Source: Aliiruegeria lutimaris (GTDB taxonomy: Bacteria; Pseudomonadota; Alphaproteobacteria; Rhodobacterales; Rhodobacteraceae). From it: 64,000 nucleotides of DNA. Numbering within the stretch: position 1 is the stretch's first letter; every line of letters begins with the position of its first letter. The position numbers and the translations under genes are program-made. The stretch spans positions 1-64,000 of the forward strand of contig NZ_FNEK01000014.1 of NCBI RefSeq assembly GCF_900099935.1, read 5' to 3'. The notes under the pieces are model-generated. The model was given only the letters and a program-made list of their open reading frames with translations, was not told where the DNA came from and searched no databases. Shown piece by piece: positions 35,008 to 43,804 of the stretch.

Positions 35008-37632
35008 CTAAGGTGCCCGGTCCAGCAGGGCCAGCTCCCGGGAGGCGCGCAGTTCGAAGGCCTCCAGTTCCGTTACGAAATTCTCCGCCATGTCTTCGAT
35101 GATGCGGTGCACGCTCTGGGTATCCCTTGCATTTGCGGACGTTTCCAGTCGCGAAAACCACTCCGAAATCCGGTTCGCGCCCACGTGCCGGGAAGCCCGC
35201 TTCATCCGGTGTGCAATCTCGGCAAGGCCGCAGAAATCGCACGCGGCCCCGGCCCGCAGCAGGCTCGCATAAGCGGTGGGCGCCTCCGAATTGTAGAGCT
35301 CGAGCACTTTGCGCGCTCCCTCGACCCCCAGATCGCGCGCCTGTTCCGAAAGCGCCCCCAGTGTCCGCAGCACCGACGCATGCTCCGGTTGCCGCGGCAG
35401 CGCTCCGATCGCCATTGCGATGGTCCGTTCGAGATCTTCTCTGGAATAGGGCTTGGCAAGGAAGCCGTCGAACGGGTTGCCCTGGTTTTCGGACGCGCCC
35501 CCCGCCGTGACGGCCACGACCGGGACCATGGCGCGCGTCTCGTGAGCGCATCCTCGGATACGTCGGGTTGCCTCGGTGCCGTCCAGCTGTGGCATCGCAA
35601 GGTCCATGAGCACGACTTCGAAATCTGCGGCGCCTGCGCGCTCAACCGCCTCGAATCCGGCTGTCACCACCTCGACACGGTGCCCTGCCCGCACCAGCAT
35701 CGTCCGGACGATCAGGGCGTTGACGGAATTGTCCTCGGCGACGAGGACGTCCAACCGCGGCAGCGTGAACGTCTCTGTCTCCCGGCAAGCGGCCTCGACC
35801 GAGGTCTCCTCGAGGAAAAACGGGATGCAGAAGGTGAATGTCGTTCCCCGCCCCGCACCCGGACTCGCGATATCGATCTCGCCGCCCAGCAGATCGAGAA
35901 ATCCCTTGCAGATCGCCAGCCCCAGCCCGGAGCCGCCGAACCGGCGCGACACGCTGCAATCGGCCTGAGAAAACGGTTGAAAAAGCGCCTCCCATTCCGG
36001 CTTGTCGATGCCGATCCCCGTGTCGCGGACGGTGAAACCGACCCAGACCTGTCCCGCCTCGGACGGTCTGTCCAACCGGTGGACATGCAGATCGACGCTT
36101 CCCTCCGGAGTGAACTTGATGGCGTTGCCCAGAAGGTTGAACAGGATCTCGCCGAGCTTGCGGGGATCGCCGACAAGCTGGTCAGGCACATTCGGATCGA
36201 TCGCGCAGCGATACTCCAGGCCCTTTTGTGAAGCGGAGGGCGCAACGGTCGCTTCAACCGTGGCAATCCTCTCGGAAAGCGAAAACGGGATCCGTTCGAC
36301 GGAAACCCGTCGCCGCTCGATCCGGGTGTAGTCCAGCACGTCGTCGAGAAGCTCCCGCAGCAGCTGGCAGGAGCCTTTCAGCACATCCAGCCATTTGCGT
36401 TGTTCGCCGCGCGACTGGCTCTCCTCCAGCAGTTGCACGGCGCCCAGGACCCCGTTGAGCGGCGTTCGGATTTCGTGGCTCATCGTCGCCATGAACTCCG
36501 ACTTGGCCCGGTTCACCTTGCCGGAATGTTCGATCAACGCATCGCGCATGTCGTCGATCTGCCGATTGAGGCGAAGTCCCTCCAGTTCGCGGCACCTGAG
36601 CGCCTCCAGGGCGGCGGCGATGGCTCCCGGCTCGTCGTTTCGCAGTGGGACGGGAACGGGCCTCTCCAACTCCCCCCGGTTAAGCCGTTCCACGGTGGCC
36701 TTGAGCGATTGCAGCGGTAGCGAGAGCCGACGACGGACGAAACGGAGCGAACTCACGCCGAAAGCCACGGCGATCAACAGCGCGAGAATGGAGGCAGCCC
36801 CGACAAGTGCGGCGTGCCGCTTGCGGGCTTCCGCCCTGTCGACGATGAGATCGAGGCTGTGATTGCCGATGCCAAGGATGGAGTCATAAGCGGAAACGCA
36901 GTTTTCGAACCAGCCAACAGTGTCATAGGCGGAGCGTCCGGAGTTCGAGAGGCCCAGCAGCACTTCGTCCATGACCGCCTGTGCCCGCGCGGTTTCCCTG
37001 CGGCCCTGCGCAACGGCGTCGGTGATCCACGCACTGTCGGGAAGAACGCCCGCGGCCCAGTCCATGCGGTTCCAGAGTTCGCTATAGGCGCCCACGTCTG
37101 CCCGCCAGCGCCAGACCTGCTGTCTCGTCAGCGGAATGTCGGTCTGCACGGACTGCCTGAACCGGGAGCATTGTCGCGCATACCGGTCGCGGACCGCATA
37201 GGACAGCTCGCGCACGGAGAGCAAGGCGCCGAGTTCCGGGTCGACGGCATGAAGTTGCGCCCCGATCACCGAGCTGGCTCCCCGCGCCGCCTCGGCAAGC
37301 TCGTAGATCGCCTGCCGCCACGGTTCAATCCGTTCGACATCGCGCTGCGCGCGCGGCCGGGCAGCCTCTTCGAAGAGCAGTTTCGTGTTGATGGACACTC
37401 TCTGCGCGGCCTCGATGAACGTATCGGTCGCAGCGTCGATTTCCGGCAGTCCAGAGGTTTCAAGCTCTTGCAGGGTGCGTTTATGCAGTTCTTCGGTCAG
37501 TGCGACCGTTTTTTGGATCGCTTGCTGCGGATCGTCCTGCGTGAGAAGCGCCACGCCAACCGTACCGATGCCGACCCGAATGTGCGCGGCGGTGCTGAAC
37601 AGGTTGCGATCGAGCGCGGCGATCTTCGGCAT
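35008..37632 (-). CDS. dorS: Hybrid sensor histidine kinase DorS/TorS (N-terminus split off)
   Basis: An 874-residue tripartite kinase: periplasmic-type helical sensor about residues 1-270; membrane helix about 275-297; HAMP about 298-350; HisKA with MSHEIRTPLNGVLGA; HATPase with NAIKFTPEG, DTGIGID and GGSGLGLAICKG; receiver with VLVAEDNSVN and VVLMDLAMPQLDG; and a C-terminal HPt domain with AHRMKRASRHVGA. This layout matches TorS. Unlike TorS, this frame lacks the first membrane helix. That helix is encoded immediately upstream in another frame (37652-37756), and deleting one T near 37654 would join both into one chain with no stop. As written, the sensor half would not be exported. Confidence 0.85.
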   Translation of the reverse strand: MPKIAALDRNLFSTAAHIRVGIGTVGVALLTQDDPQQAIQKTVALTEELHKRTLQELETSGLPEIDAATDTFIEAAQRVSINTKLLFEEAARPRAQRDVERIEPWRQAIYELAEAARGASSVIGAQLHAVDPELGALLSVRELSYAVRDRYARQCSRFRQSVQTDIPLTRQQVWRWRADVGAYSELWNRMDWAAGVLPDSAWITDAVAQGRRETARAQAVMDEVLLGLSNSGRSAYDTVGWFENCVSAYDSILGIGNHSLDLIVDRAEARKRHAALVGAASILALLIAVAFGVSSLRFVRRRLSLPLQSLKATVERLNRGELERPVPVPLRNDEPGAIAAALEALRCRELEGLRLNRQIDDMRDALIEHSGKVNRAKSEFMATMSHEIRTPLNGVLGAVQLLEESQSRGEQRKWLDVLKGSCQLLRELLDDVLDYTRIERRRVSVERIPFSLSERIATVEATVAPSASQKGLEYRCAIDPNVPDQLVGDPRKLGEILFNLLGNAIKFTPEGSVDLHVHRLDRPSEAGQVWVGFTVRDTGIGIDKPEWEALFQPFSQADCSVSRRFGGSGLGLAICKGFLDLLGGEIDIASPGAGRGTTFTFCIPFFLEETSVEAACRETETFTLPRLDVLVAEDNSVNALIVRTMLVRAGHRVEVVTAGFEAVERAGAADFEVVLMDLAMPQLDGTEATRRIRGCAHETRAMVPVVAVTAGGASENQGNPFDGFLAKPYSREDLERTIAMAIGALPRQPEHASVLRTLGALSEQARDLGVEGARKVLELYNSEAPTAYASLLRAGAACDFCGLAEIAHRMKRASRHVGANRISEWFSRLETSANARDTQSVHRIIEDMAENFVTELEAFELRASRELALLDRAP

Positions 37633-37651
37633 GCGCGTCGCTTCGACCGTG

Positions 37652-37756
37652 TTATGCTAGGAAAAAACCGGCGGTAACCAACGCGCCAAGGACGATGATT
37701 GCGACGGCGATCCAGTGAAACAGAAGGACAGTACGGGAGACCGAACTCGATGACAT
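37652..37756 (-). CDS. 34-aa membrane peptide; probable N-terminal helix of DorS
   Basis: A good ribosome site (GGAGGAACCAAAG) precedes ATG 37756. The product is 34 residues, MSSSSVSRTVLLFHWI to TAGFFLA, with one hydrophobic helix (about residues 10-33) and then TAA. It stops 19 bases before the dorS start and lies in the frame that becomes dorS after removing one base: FFLA would continue NTVEATRMPKIAALD. Most likely this is the signal-anchor of DorS cut off by a one-base insertion (mutation or sequence error). A separately made membrane peptide, or +1 frameshifting at GCA-TAA-C, are less likely alternatives. Confidence 0.65.
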   Translation of the reverse strand: MSSSSVSRTVLLFHWIAVAIIVLGALVTAGFFLA

Positions 37757-38059
37757 CTTTGGTTCCTCCGAGCGCAGCGCGTTCATGGCCGCGACACGGA
37801 TACGTCGTTTTCAGGAGCCGGATCGAGAACGTATAAGGACGCAGGGACGCGGACATGTCGCGCTACCGTCGGGCGGGCGATGCCCCCGGCGGGTCCGGAA
37901 ACACCTCAAGGCTTCGTCTTTCGTCCTTCCGGGCCGCGACGCCGACGCCCTGCCCCGCGCGGGCGGCATCGCTCCGTTGCCGCCTTCTCGCAAAAGCGCA
38001 CGCAGGACCGCCCCGTCAGAACGGACGGCGAGCGGCTCCGACCTGAAATTGTCGAACAA
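37757..38059. other. Gap without a gene
   Basis: About 300 bases of GC-rich sequence upstream of dorS and downstream of the phosphoribosyltransferase gene, which also points left. Open frames here are out-of-phase noise without motifs. Presumably it holds the dorS promoter; no clear -10/-35 pair was seen. Confidence 0.4.
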
Positions 38060-38731
38060 TCAGCTACTCTCTCTCAGATACGCTACGACCTCGGCATCGC
38101 TGACCTGATCGAACCGCTGATAATGTGCCCCAACCGACCAGAACGGGCTCGGCGTCTCAAGGCAGATCACCAGACCGACACGCGTCCGTAGGTCTGCCAC
38201 CGTGTCGGCCGGCGCCACGGGAACGGCCAGCAATACCCGGCGCGCCCGCCTCTGTGCCAGGCCTTTCAAGGCGGCGCGCACCGTTGCGCCCGTGGCGATG
38301 CCGTCATCCACGACGATGGCATCGCGGCCCTCCACCGAAACCGGCGACCGCCCGGGCAGGTAGATTTGCCGCCGCCTCTCGAGCTCGGCCAATTCCCTGT
38401 CCCTGATCGGGATCAGGTCCTCCCGGGTCATGCCGGCCATGCGCAAGACCTCCGGGTTGACGACCATCTGCGGATCATGGCCATCGACCACGGCGCCAAC
38501 GGCCAACTCGGCCTGGCCCGGCATCCCGAGCTTGCGGACCATCAGCAGGTCCAGCGGCGCGCTGCAAATCCGCGCGACTTCCGCGCCGATGGGAACGCCG
38601 CCACGCGGAAGCGCCAGAACAACCGGATCCGGCTCCCCCGGAAGCTTGCGAAGCGCCTCGCGAACCGCCTCGCCAAGCGCGCGGCCCGCTTCGGTGCGAT
38701 CCCGAAAAAGCGCGGATCTCATTTCATGCAT
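38060..38731 (-). CDS. Phosphoribosyltransferase-domain protein
   Basis: A 223-residue protein with a type I phosphoribosyltransferase fold. The PRPP-binding signature is IVVDDGIATGATVRAAL (about residues 139-155), and the N-terminal ALPRGGVPIGAEVA loop and MVRKLGMPGQ are typical of the stand-alone PRTase group often annotated as predicted phosphoribosyltransferases. Substrate unknown; not a purine salvage enzyme by motif. It is followed in the genome by the host-attachment-family gene, 25 bases away and on the same strand. Confidence 0.8.
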   Translation of the reverse strand: MHEMRSALFRDRTEAGRALGEAVREALRKLPGEPDPVVLALPRGGVPIGAEVARICSAPLDLLMVRKLGMPGQAELAVGAVVDGHDPQMVVNPEVLRMAGMTREDLIPIRDRELAELERRRQIYLPGRSPVSVEGRDAIVVDDGIATGATVRAALKGLAQRRARRVLLAVPVAPADTVADLRTRVGLVICLETPSPFWSVGAHYQRFDQVSDAEVVAYLRESS

Positions 38732-38756
38732 CCTGGTGGCAATTGGGTCGGATGGC

Positions 38757-39230
38757 CTACCATGCCTCGACCAGGTGTTCGGCGATCTTGTCGATTGGCT
38801 GCCCGGTCAGGGTCTTGGGAACCTCCGCCAGCACGCTATCCCGCAGCTTCGGCACCATGGCCTCGCGCAGGGCACCCAGCATCCGGGACGGCGCCGCAAC
38901 CACCAACCCTTCGCTTCCATCGGCCGCGAACAGCCTTGCGCATTCGCCGGCGATCTTGGTAGCAAACGCCTCCTCGTCCAGGCGTGCGAAATCCGGCTGT
39001 TCCATCGCGCTTTTCGGACCTCGCGGGCCGGCGGCGCCATGGCTGTCGGGCCGCCTGCCAGGCGGATTTCCCTTCAGGTCCCGCTCCTCACCGGTCGCAT
39101 CGGCCTCTATGGTCTTGAGAAGCTTGAGCGATGGATGAATGGCCGTCCCGCTATTTTGAAGAAACAGCGCCTTTCGGGCGTCACACACAATGATCGTTGC
39201 GCTTTTGGGTAAGCGTTGCAGACTCGGCAT
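38757..39230 (-). CDS. Host-attachment (AtsE-like) family protein
   Basis: A 157-residue protein of the host_attach family. The N-terminal strand SATIIVCDARKALFLQN and the C-terminal half (FATKIAGECARLF, then LVVAAPSRMLGALRE and LTGQPIDKIAEHL) follow the family pattern, an RNase H/eRF1-like alpha-beta fold. The polar middle (DSHGAAGPRGPKSAME) is the usual variable loop. Despite the name, the family is widespread in free-living alphaproteobacteria, and its role is not established. It is probably co-transcribed with the phosphoribosyltransferase gene. Confidence 0.75.
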   Translation of the reverse strand: MPSLQRLPKSATIIVCDARKALFLQNSGTAIHPSLKLLKTIEADATGEERDLKGNPPGRRPDSHGAAGPRGPKSAMEQPDFARLDEEAFATKIAGECARLFAADGSEGLVVAAPSRMLGALREAMVPKLRDSVLAEVPKTLTGQPIDKIAEHLVEAW

Positions 39231-39322
39231 TATCCGCCTCCCCCTGTCTTACATCGCGTTTCCGTGGCTTGATTATACCACCAATACATTCCTTTCGCCA
39301 ATGAGTTGGCGATGTCCGGGCT

Positions 39323-40306
39323 TCATGGAAGCAGGACGGCAGCTCCGGTCAATTGACCGCGGCGAAGCCGGTCGAGCGCGATGTTGGCCTCTCCCAGGGG
39401 AAAGGTCTCGACCTCGCAGCGAACACCCGCTTGCCGGGCGAGCGCGAGGAATTCCTCGCCATCGGCCCGCGTGAGGTTGGCCACCGAGCGGACCTGTCGC
39501 TCGCCCCAGAGGATCTCGTAGGGGAATGAGGGGATGTCGCTCATGTGGATCCCGCCACAGACGACAATCCCGCCCTTGCGAATGCCCCGCAGCGCGGCCG
39601 GCACAAGCGCGCCCACCGGTGCGAAGATGATCGCGGCGTCGAGCTCTTCGGGGGGCATCTCGGTCGAGTCCCCGGCCCAACAGGCTCCGAGCCGGCGCGC
39701 GAAGTCCTGCGCTGCCGTGTCGCCGGGGCGCGTGAAAGCAAAGAGCCGGCGTCCCTGCCACAGCGCGACCTGCGCCATGATATGCGCCGCGGCTCCGAAG
39801 CCGTAGATTCCGAGCGTTGCGGCATCCCCGGACATTTTCAGCGACCGATAGCCGATCAGCCCGGCACAGAGCAGCGGGGCCAGTTCCGCGTCGCTGCCCT
39901 CCGCGGGAAGCGGGAATGTGAAGCGCGCATCGGCCACGCAGGCCTCGGCATAGCCTCCATCGATCGTGTAGCCGGTGAAACCCGGCGCGTCGCAGAGGTT
40001 CTCGGCATGCTCCCGGCAGTAGCGGCAGCAGCCGCAGGCATGGCCGAGCCACGGCACGCCGACGCGCTGGCCCTGCTTCAGAGTGCTCACTCCGTCGCCA
40101 ATCGCTCTCACCCGTCCGACGATCTCGTGGCCCGGAACGAGCGGCAATTTGGGTTTGGTCAGATCGCCGTCAACGACATGCAGGTCCGTACGGCAAACGC
40201 CGCAGGCCGTTATTTCGATAAGGACCTGCCCCGGACCGGGCCGGGGAAGTGGCAGATCGGACAGGACGAGCGGTTCGCCCTGCCGCTCCAGTACCATCGC
40301 GCGCAT
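39323..40306 (-). CDS. Zinc-dependent alcohol dehydrogenase (MDR family)
   Basis: A 327-residue medium-chain dehydrogenase. ATG 40306 is chosen because GGAGGG lies just upstream and the family N-terminus MRAMVLERQGEPL follows. Catalytic zinc ligands are the cysteine in CGVCRTDLH and the histidine in GHEIVG; the structural zinc cysteines are in CGCCRYCREHAENLC. The cofactor loop reads GIYGFGAAAH. This CGVCRTDLH-type group oxidises alcohols with NAD. It shares strand with the host-attachment and phosphoribosyltransferase genes. Confidence 0.85.
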   Translation of the reverse strand: MRAMVLERQGEPLVLSDLPLPRPGPGQVLIEITACGVCRTDLHVVDGDLTKPKLPLVPGHEIVGRVRAIGDGVSTLKQGQRVGVPWLGHACGCCRYCREHAENLCDAPGFTGYTIDGGYAEACVADARFTFPLPAEGSDAELAPLLCAGLIGYRSLKMSGDAATLGIYGFGAAAHIMAQVALWQGRRLFAFTRPGDTAAQDFARRLGACWAGDSTEMPPEELDAAIIFAPVGALVPAALRGIRKGGIVVCGGIHMSDIPSFPYEILWGERQVRSVANLTRADGEEFLALARQAGVRCEVETFPLGEANIALDRLRRGQLTGAAVLLP

Positions 40307-40426
40307 GACTGCCCTCCATCCGTTCGGTTCCACCGGCCCCTGAAGGGTGACCCGCCGCTTTTTGCAGGTCCATGATCCATTCTGCCACGCCCCGTGATCA
40401 CTCGCCGGACCCGGTGCCAACCTGAG

Positions 40427-40443
40427 TTCTCAATTCGAGAATG
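40427..40443. promoter_or_regulatory. Operator-like palindrome upstream of bhcA-like gene
   Basis: TTCTCAATTCGAGAATG: the 5-bp arms TTCTC and GAGAA flank AATTC, giving a T-N11-A LysR-type box. It matches 15 of 17 bases of the site at 44754-44770 in front of the LysR gene. It lies between the alcohol dehydrogenase gene and the bhcA-like gene. Confidence 0.6.
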
Positions 40444-40620
40444 CGCCATTGCCAATTTTGACATGGATGACAATGCGCGCGCCCGTTAGGCTGCCCGAAA
40501 CAACCGCCGAAAGATCACGCCAGACATGCTTGCCGTTCTTCTGCCTTGCGGTTGCGAATTTCTGACGGACGGCGAACGCAATCGCCGAGGCGGCGCGCCA
40601 TGCCACTTCCAGGAGCCCCA

Positions 40621-41802
40621 ATGAGTTTTCAGAATCCCGTCTTCATCCCGGGGCCGACCAACATTCCCGAGCGCCTTCGCAAGGCATGCGACATGTCAAC
40701 GATCGATCACCGTTCTCCGCTGTTCGGTCAGATCCTGAGTCCTGCCCGCGAGGGCGTGCGGAAGGTTCTGAAAAGCGACAACGCGGAGGTCTTCATCTTC
40801 CCCTCTACCGGCACTGGCGGCTGGGAAACGGCGCTGACCAACACGCTCTCGGACGGTCAGAAGGTTCTGGCCGCCCGGCATGGCATGTTTTCACAACGCT
40901 GGATCGATATGTGTCAACGCCTCGGCCTCGACGTCCAGGTTGTCGAAACGCCCTGGGGCGAAGGGGTGCCTGTGGATCGCTACGAAGAGATCCTGTCCGC
41001 CGATACCAACCACGAGATCAAGGCCGTTCTTGCCACGCATAATGAAACCGCAACCGGCGTGACATCCGACATTGCCGCCGTTCGCAGGGCGTTGGACGCG
41101 GCGGGTCACCCCGCGATGCTCCTTGTCGACGGAGTCAGCTCCATTGCCTCGATGGATTTCCGCTTCGACGCGTGGGGCGTCGACGTGGCGGTGACCGGCT
41201 CGCAAAAAGGGTTCATGTTGCCCGCCGGCCTTGCCATCCTCGGGTTCAGCCCGAAGGCGCTGGAAGCCAGCCGGTCGGCCGGGCTGCGGCGGGTATTTTT
41301 CGATGTTCAGTCAATGCACGAGAGCTACGCCAAGAACGCCTACCCCTATACCCCGGCCTTCGGGTTGCTGAACGGGTTGAACGAAGCCTGCCGGATGATG
41401 CTGGACGAAGGACTGGAGAACGTCTTTTCCCGCCATAACCGGATTGCCGAAGGTGTCCGCGCCGCCGCGAATGCCTGGGGCCTCGATCTCTGCGCCCGTT
41501 CTCCGGAGCTTTATTCGGACACGGTCACCGCGATCTGCACACCCAGGGGCTTCAATTCGACCGATATCGTGACCCATGCGGCGGACGCCTATGGCGTCGC
41601 CTTCGGGGTCGGGCTTGGCGAGGTCGCGGGGCGTGTTTTCCGGATCAACCACCTTGGCAGCATGACCGATGTTATGGCGCTTTGCGGGATTGCCACGGCT
41701 GAGATGTGCATGGTGGATCTCGGCCTCGACATCTCGCTGGGCAGCGGTGTGGCGGCGGCACAGGAATATTACCGAATGCACCGAAACTCTTCTGGAGCCT
41801 GA
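40621..41802 (+). CDS. bhcA: Aspartate-glyoxylate aminotransferase, BhcA-like
   Basis: A 393-residue class V PLP aminotransferase. The N-terminus FIPGPTNIPERLRKACDM with TIDHRSPLFG, FPSTGTGGWETALTNTLS, the PLP lysine in TGSQKGFMLP and LGEVAGRVFRINHLGSM agree closely with BhcA of Paracoccus denitrificans as I recall it. BhcA converts glyoxylate to glycine with aspartate as donor. A GGAG site precedes ATG 40621. A generic serine-glyoxylate aminotransferase is the alternative, but the adjacent BhcC homologue favours BhcA. Expression may depend on the palindrome at 40427. Confidence 0.85.
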   Translation: MSFQNPVFIPGPTNIPERLRKACDMSTIDHRSPLFGQILSPAREGVRKVLKSDNAEVFIFPSTGTGGWETALTNTLSDGQKVLAARHGMFSQRWIDMCQRLGLDVQVVETPWGEGVPVDRYEEILSADTNHEIKAVLATHNETATGVTSDIAAVRRALDAAGHPAMLLVDGVSSIASMDFRFDAWGVDVAVTGSQKGFMLPAGLAILGFSPKALEASRSAGLRRVFFDVQSMHESYAKNAYPYTPAFGLLNGLNEACRMMLDEGLENVFSRHNRIAEGVRAAANAWGLDLCARSPELYSDTVTAICTPRGFNSTDIVTHAADAYGVAFGVGLGEVAGRVFRINHLGSMTDVMALCGIATAEMCMVDLGLDISLGSGVAAAQEYYRMHRNSSGA

Positions 41803-41863
41803 ACGCCGACGGTATCAAGATCCACGCCAGATTGCCCCGGCGACAATGAACAGAGACAGGCCA

Positions 41864-43027
41864 ATGAACGCATCAATCCCCATCGACGATCTTGAACTCG
41901 GCTTCGACTTTCCCGCGCTGCCGGGCATGGACGCGGCCGACATCCAGACGCCCTGCCTTGTTCTCGACCTCGACGCGCTGGAGCGCAACATTCGAAAGAT
42001 GGGCGAGTATTGCCGCGCGCACGGCATGCGCCACAGGGCGCATGGCAAGATGCACAAATCGGTCGACGTGGCGAGGTTGCAGGAACGGTTGGGCGGTGCG
42101 GTTGGCATCTGTTGCCAGAAGGTATCCGAGGCGGAGGTCTTTGCGCGCGGGGGCATCGGGGACATCCTGGTGTCGAACCAGGTCCGCGACCCCGCCAAGA
42201 TCGATCGCCTTGCGCGGCTGCCGAAACTGGGCGCACGTATCATCGTTTGCGTGGACGACCTCGACAACGTGGCGGAACTGGCGGCGGCGGCACAGAAGCA
42301 TGGCACCGAGTTGGAAGTCTTCGTCGAGATCGATTGCGGCGCCGGGCGTTGCGGTGTAACATCGACCGATGAGGTTGTGGCCCTGGCCCGCGCCATTGAC
42401 GCGGCTCCGGGGCTGAGCTTCAGCGGCCTTCAGGCCTACCAGGGCGCGGCGCAACATCTTCGCAGCCATGAAGACCGCAAGGCGAAGCTGGATGTCGCCA
42501 TCTCGATGGTCAAGGAAGCCGTGGCGGCGCTGAAAACGGCGGGATTGGAGCCGATGCTGGTCTCTGGTGGCGGCACCGGATCCTATCAGTTCGAGTCCAA
42601 CTCCGGCGTCTATAACGAGCTTCAATGCGGCTCCTATGCCTTCATGGATGCCGATTACGGCGGCGTTCTGGACGAAAACGGCGAGCGCATCGATCAAGGG
42701 CAATTGGAAAATGCGTTCTTTATTCTCACCCAGGTGATGAACCACGCGAAGGCGGACATGGCGGTTTGCGACGCGGGGCTGAAGGCGCAGTCGCTCGACA
42801 GTGGATTGCCGGTCATCCACAGGCGCGACGATGTGAAATACATCAAGTGCAGCGACGAGCATGGGGTCATCGCGGATCCGAACGGTGCGCTGAAAGTCGG
42901 TGACAAGCTCCGGCTGGTGCCGGGCCATTGCGACCCGACCGCCAACCTGCACGACTGGTATGTCGGCCTTCGCGACGGCAAGGTGGAAACGCTTTGGCCC
43001 GTATCGGCACGCGGAAAACTCTACTGA
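41864..43027 (+). CDS. bhcC: 3-hydroxyaspartate aldolase, BhcC-like
   Basis: A 387-residue PLP enzyme of the D-threonine aldolase/DSD1 fold (alanine-racemase-like barrel). PQ-like segments IQTPCLVLDLDALERNI, HRAHGKMHKS (PLP lysine region), VGICCQKVSEAEVFARGG, VEIDCGAGRCGV, and the metal-binding VPGHCDPTANLHDW at the C-terminus agree with BhcC (3-hydroxy-D-aspartate aldolase). It joins glycine and glyoxylate to beta-hydroxyaspartate, or cleaves that compound in reverse. It follows bhcA by 61 bases. The next two cycle genes, bhcB and bhcD, are absent. Confidence 0.87.
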   Translation: MNASIPIDDLELGFDFPALPGMDAADIQTPCLVLDLDALERNIRKMGEYCRAHGMRHRAHGKMHKSVDVARLQERLGGAVGICCQKVSEAEVFARGGIGDILVSNQVRDPAKIDRLARLPKLGARIIVCVDDLDNVAELAAAAQKHGTELEVFVEIDCGAGRCGVTSTDEVVALARAIDAAPGLSFSGLQAYQGAAQHLRSHEDRKAKLDVAISMVKEAVAALKTAGLEPMLVSGGGTGSYQFESNSGVYNELQCGSYAFMDADYGGVLDENGERIDQGQLENAFFILTQVMNHAKADMAVCDAGLKAQSLDSGLPVIHRRDDVKYIKCSDEHGVIADPNGALKVGDKLRLVPGHCDPTANLHDWYVGLRDGKVETLWPVSARGKLY

Positions 43028-43084
43028 CGTCCGGAGACCCCCATTCCCGCCATCGCCATCGCCGCCCCCCATCAGGATCCGAAC

Positions 43085-43804
43085 ATGACGACAGTCGAAG
43101 CCATCTCCCGCGCGCTCCTGGAGGCGCGTCGTACCGAGCGCCGCCTCGATGCGAGCACCCTTCCGGTTCCGGACTACGACGAGGCGCTTGAGATCCAGCG
43201 GCGGGTGCAGGCAACGATTGGCCCGGTCGGCGGGTTCAAGGTGGCGCGTCGGGGCGAGGCCTCCCCTGTCATAGCTCCCATCCCTGCCTCCCTGATCCTG
43301 CCGTCCGGCGCAACTGTGCCCGTTCGCGACCAGATGGGGATCGAACTGGAAATCGGGTTCGAACTGGTCGCCGAGCCAACGACGGAAATTCTGGCAGATC
43401 CGAAGGCCTTCTTCCGACCGCGCATCGTTCTGGAGCTTGTCGATACCCGTCTTGCCGGGGGAGCGGATGATCCGATGATGAAACTCGCGGATATGCAGAT
43501 CAACGCGGGTCTCATTCTAGGCGCCGGCCCGGAGGATTGGGACGGCACCGATTTCGGAGCGGTCAGCGCGTCCCTTCGATGTGGCGACCGACAGGTCGTG
43601 GACGGCGAAGCCACCGTCCCTGGCGGCTCGGCGCTCGCCAATCTCGCGCTTTTCTGCGCCCATGTCGGAGACCATTGCGGCGGGTTCCGCAAGGGTCAGA
43701 CGATCATCACCGGATCCCTTTCGGGACTCGAATACTTCCCGGGCGGGACGCACGTCGCGGGCCTCATAGAGGGCTTCGGCGAAATCAGCTCTCTTTTGGA
43801 GTGA
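43085..43804 (+). CDS. FAH-superfamily hydratase (MhpD/2-keto-4-pentenoate hydratase-like)
   Basis: A 239-residue protein of the fumarylacetoacetate-hydrolase superfamily, hydratase branch. It carries the metal-binding acidic cluster ELEIGFELVAE (canonical 'E-x-E-x-G/A-F') and RIVLELVDTR, with GSALANLALFCAHVG and ITGSLSGLEYFPGGTHV near the end. Such enzymes add water to 2-oxo-4-enoates or handle oxaloacetate-like compounds. It probably belongs to the bhcA-bhcC transcription unit (57-base gap). Its stop overlaps the end of the convergent LysR gene by 20 bases. Confidence 0.78.
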   Translation: MTTVEAISRALLEARRTERRLDASTLPVPDYDEALEIQRRVQATIGPVGGFKVARRGEASPVIAPIPASLILPSGATVPVRDQMGIELEIGFELVAEPTTEILADPKAFFRPRIVLELVDTRLAGGADDPMMKLADMQINAGLILGAGPEDWDGTDFGAVSASLRCGDRQVVDGEATVPGGSALANLALFCAHVGDHCGGFRKGQTIITGSLSGLEYFPGGTHVAGLIEGFGEISSLLE

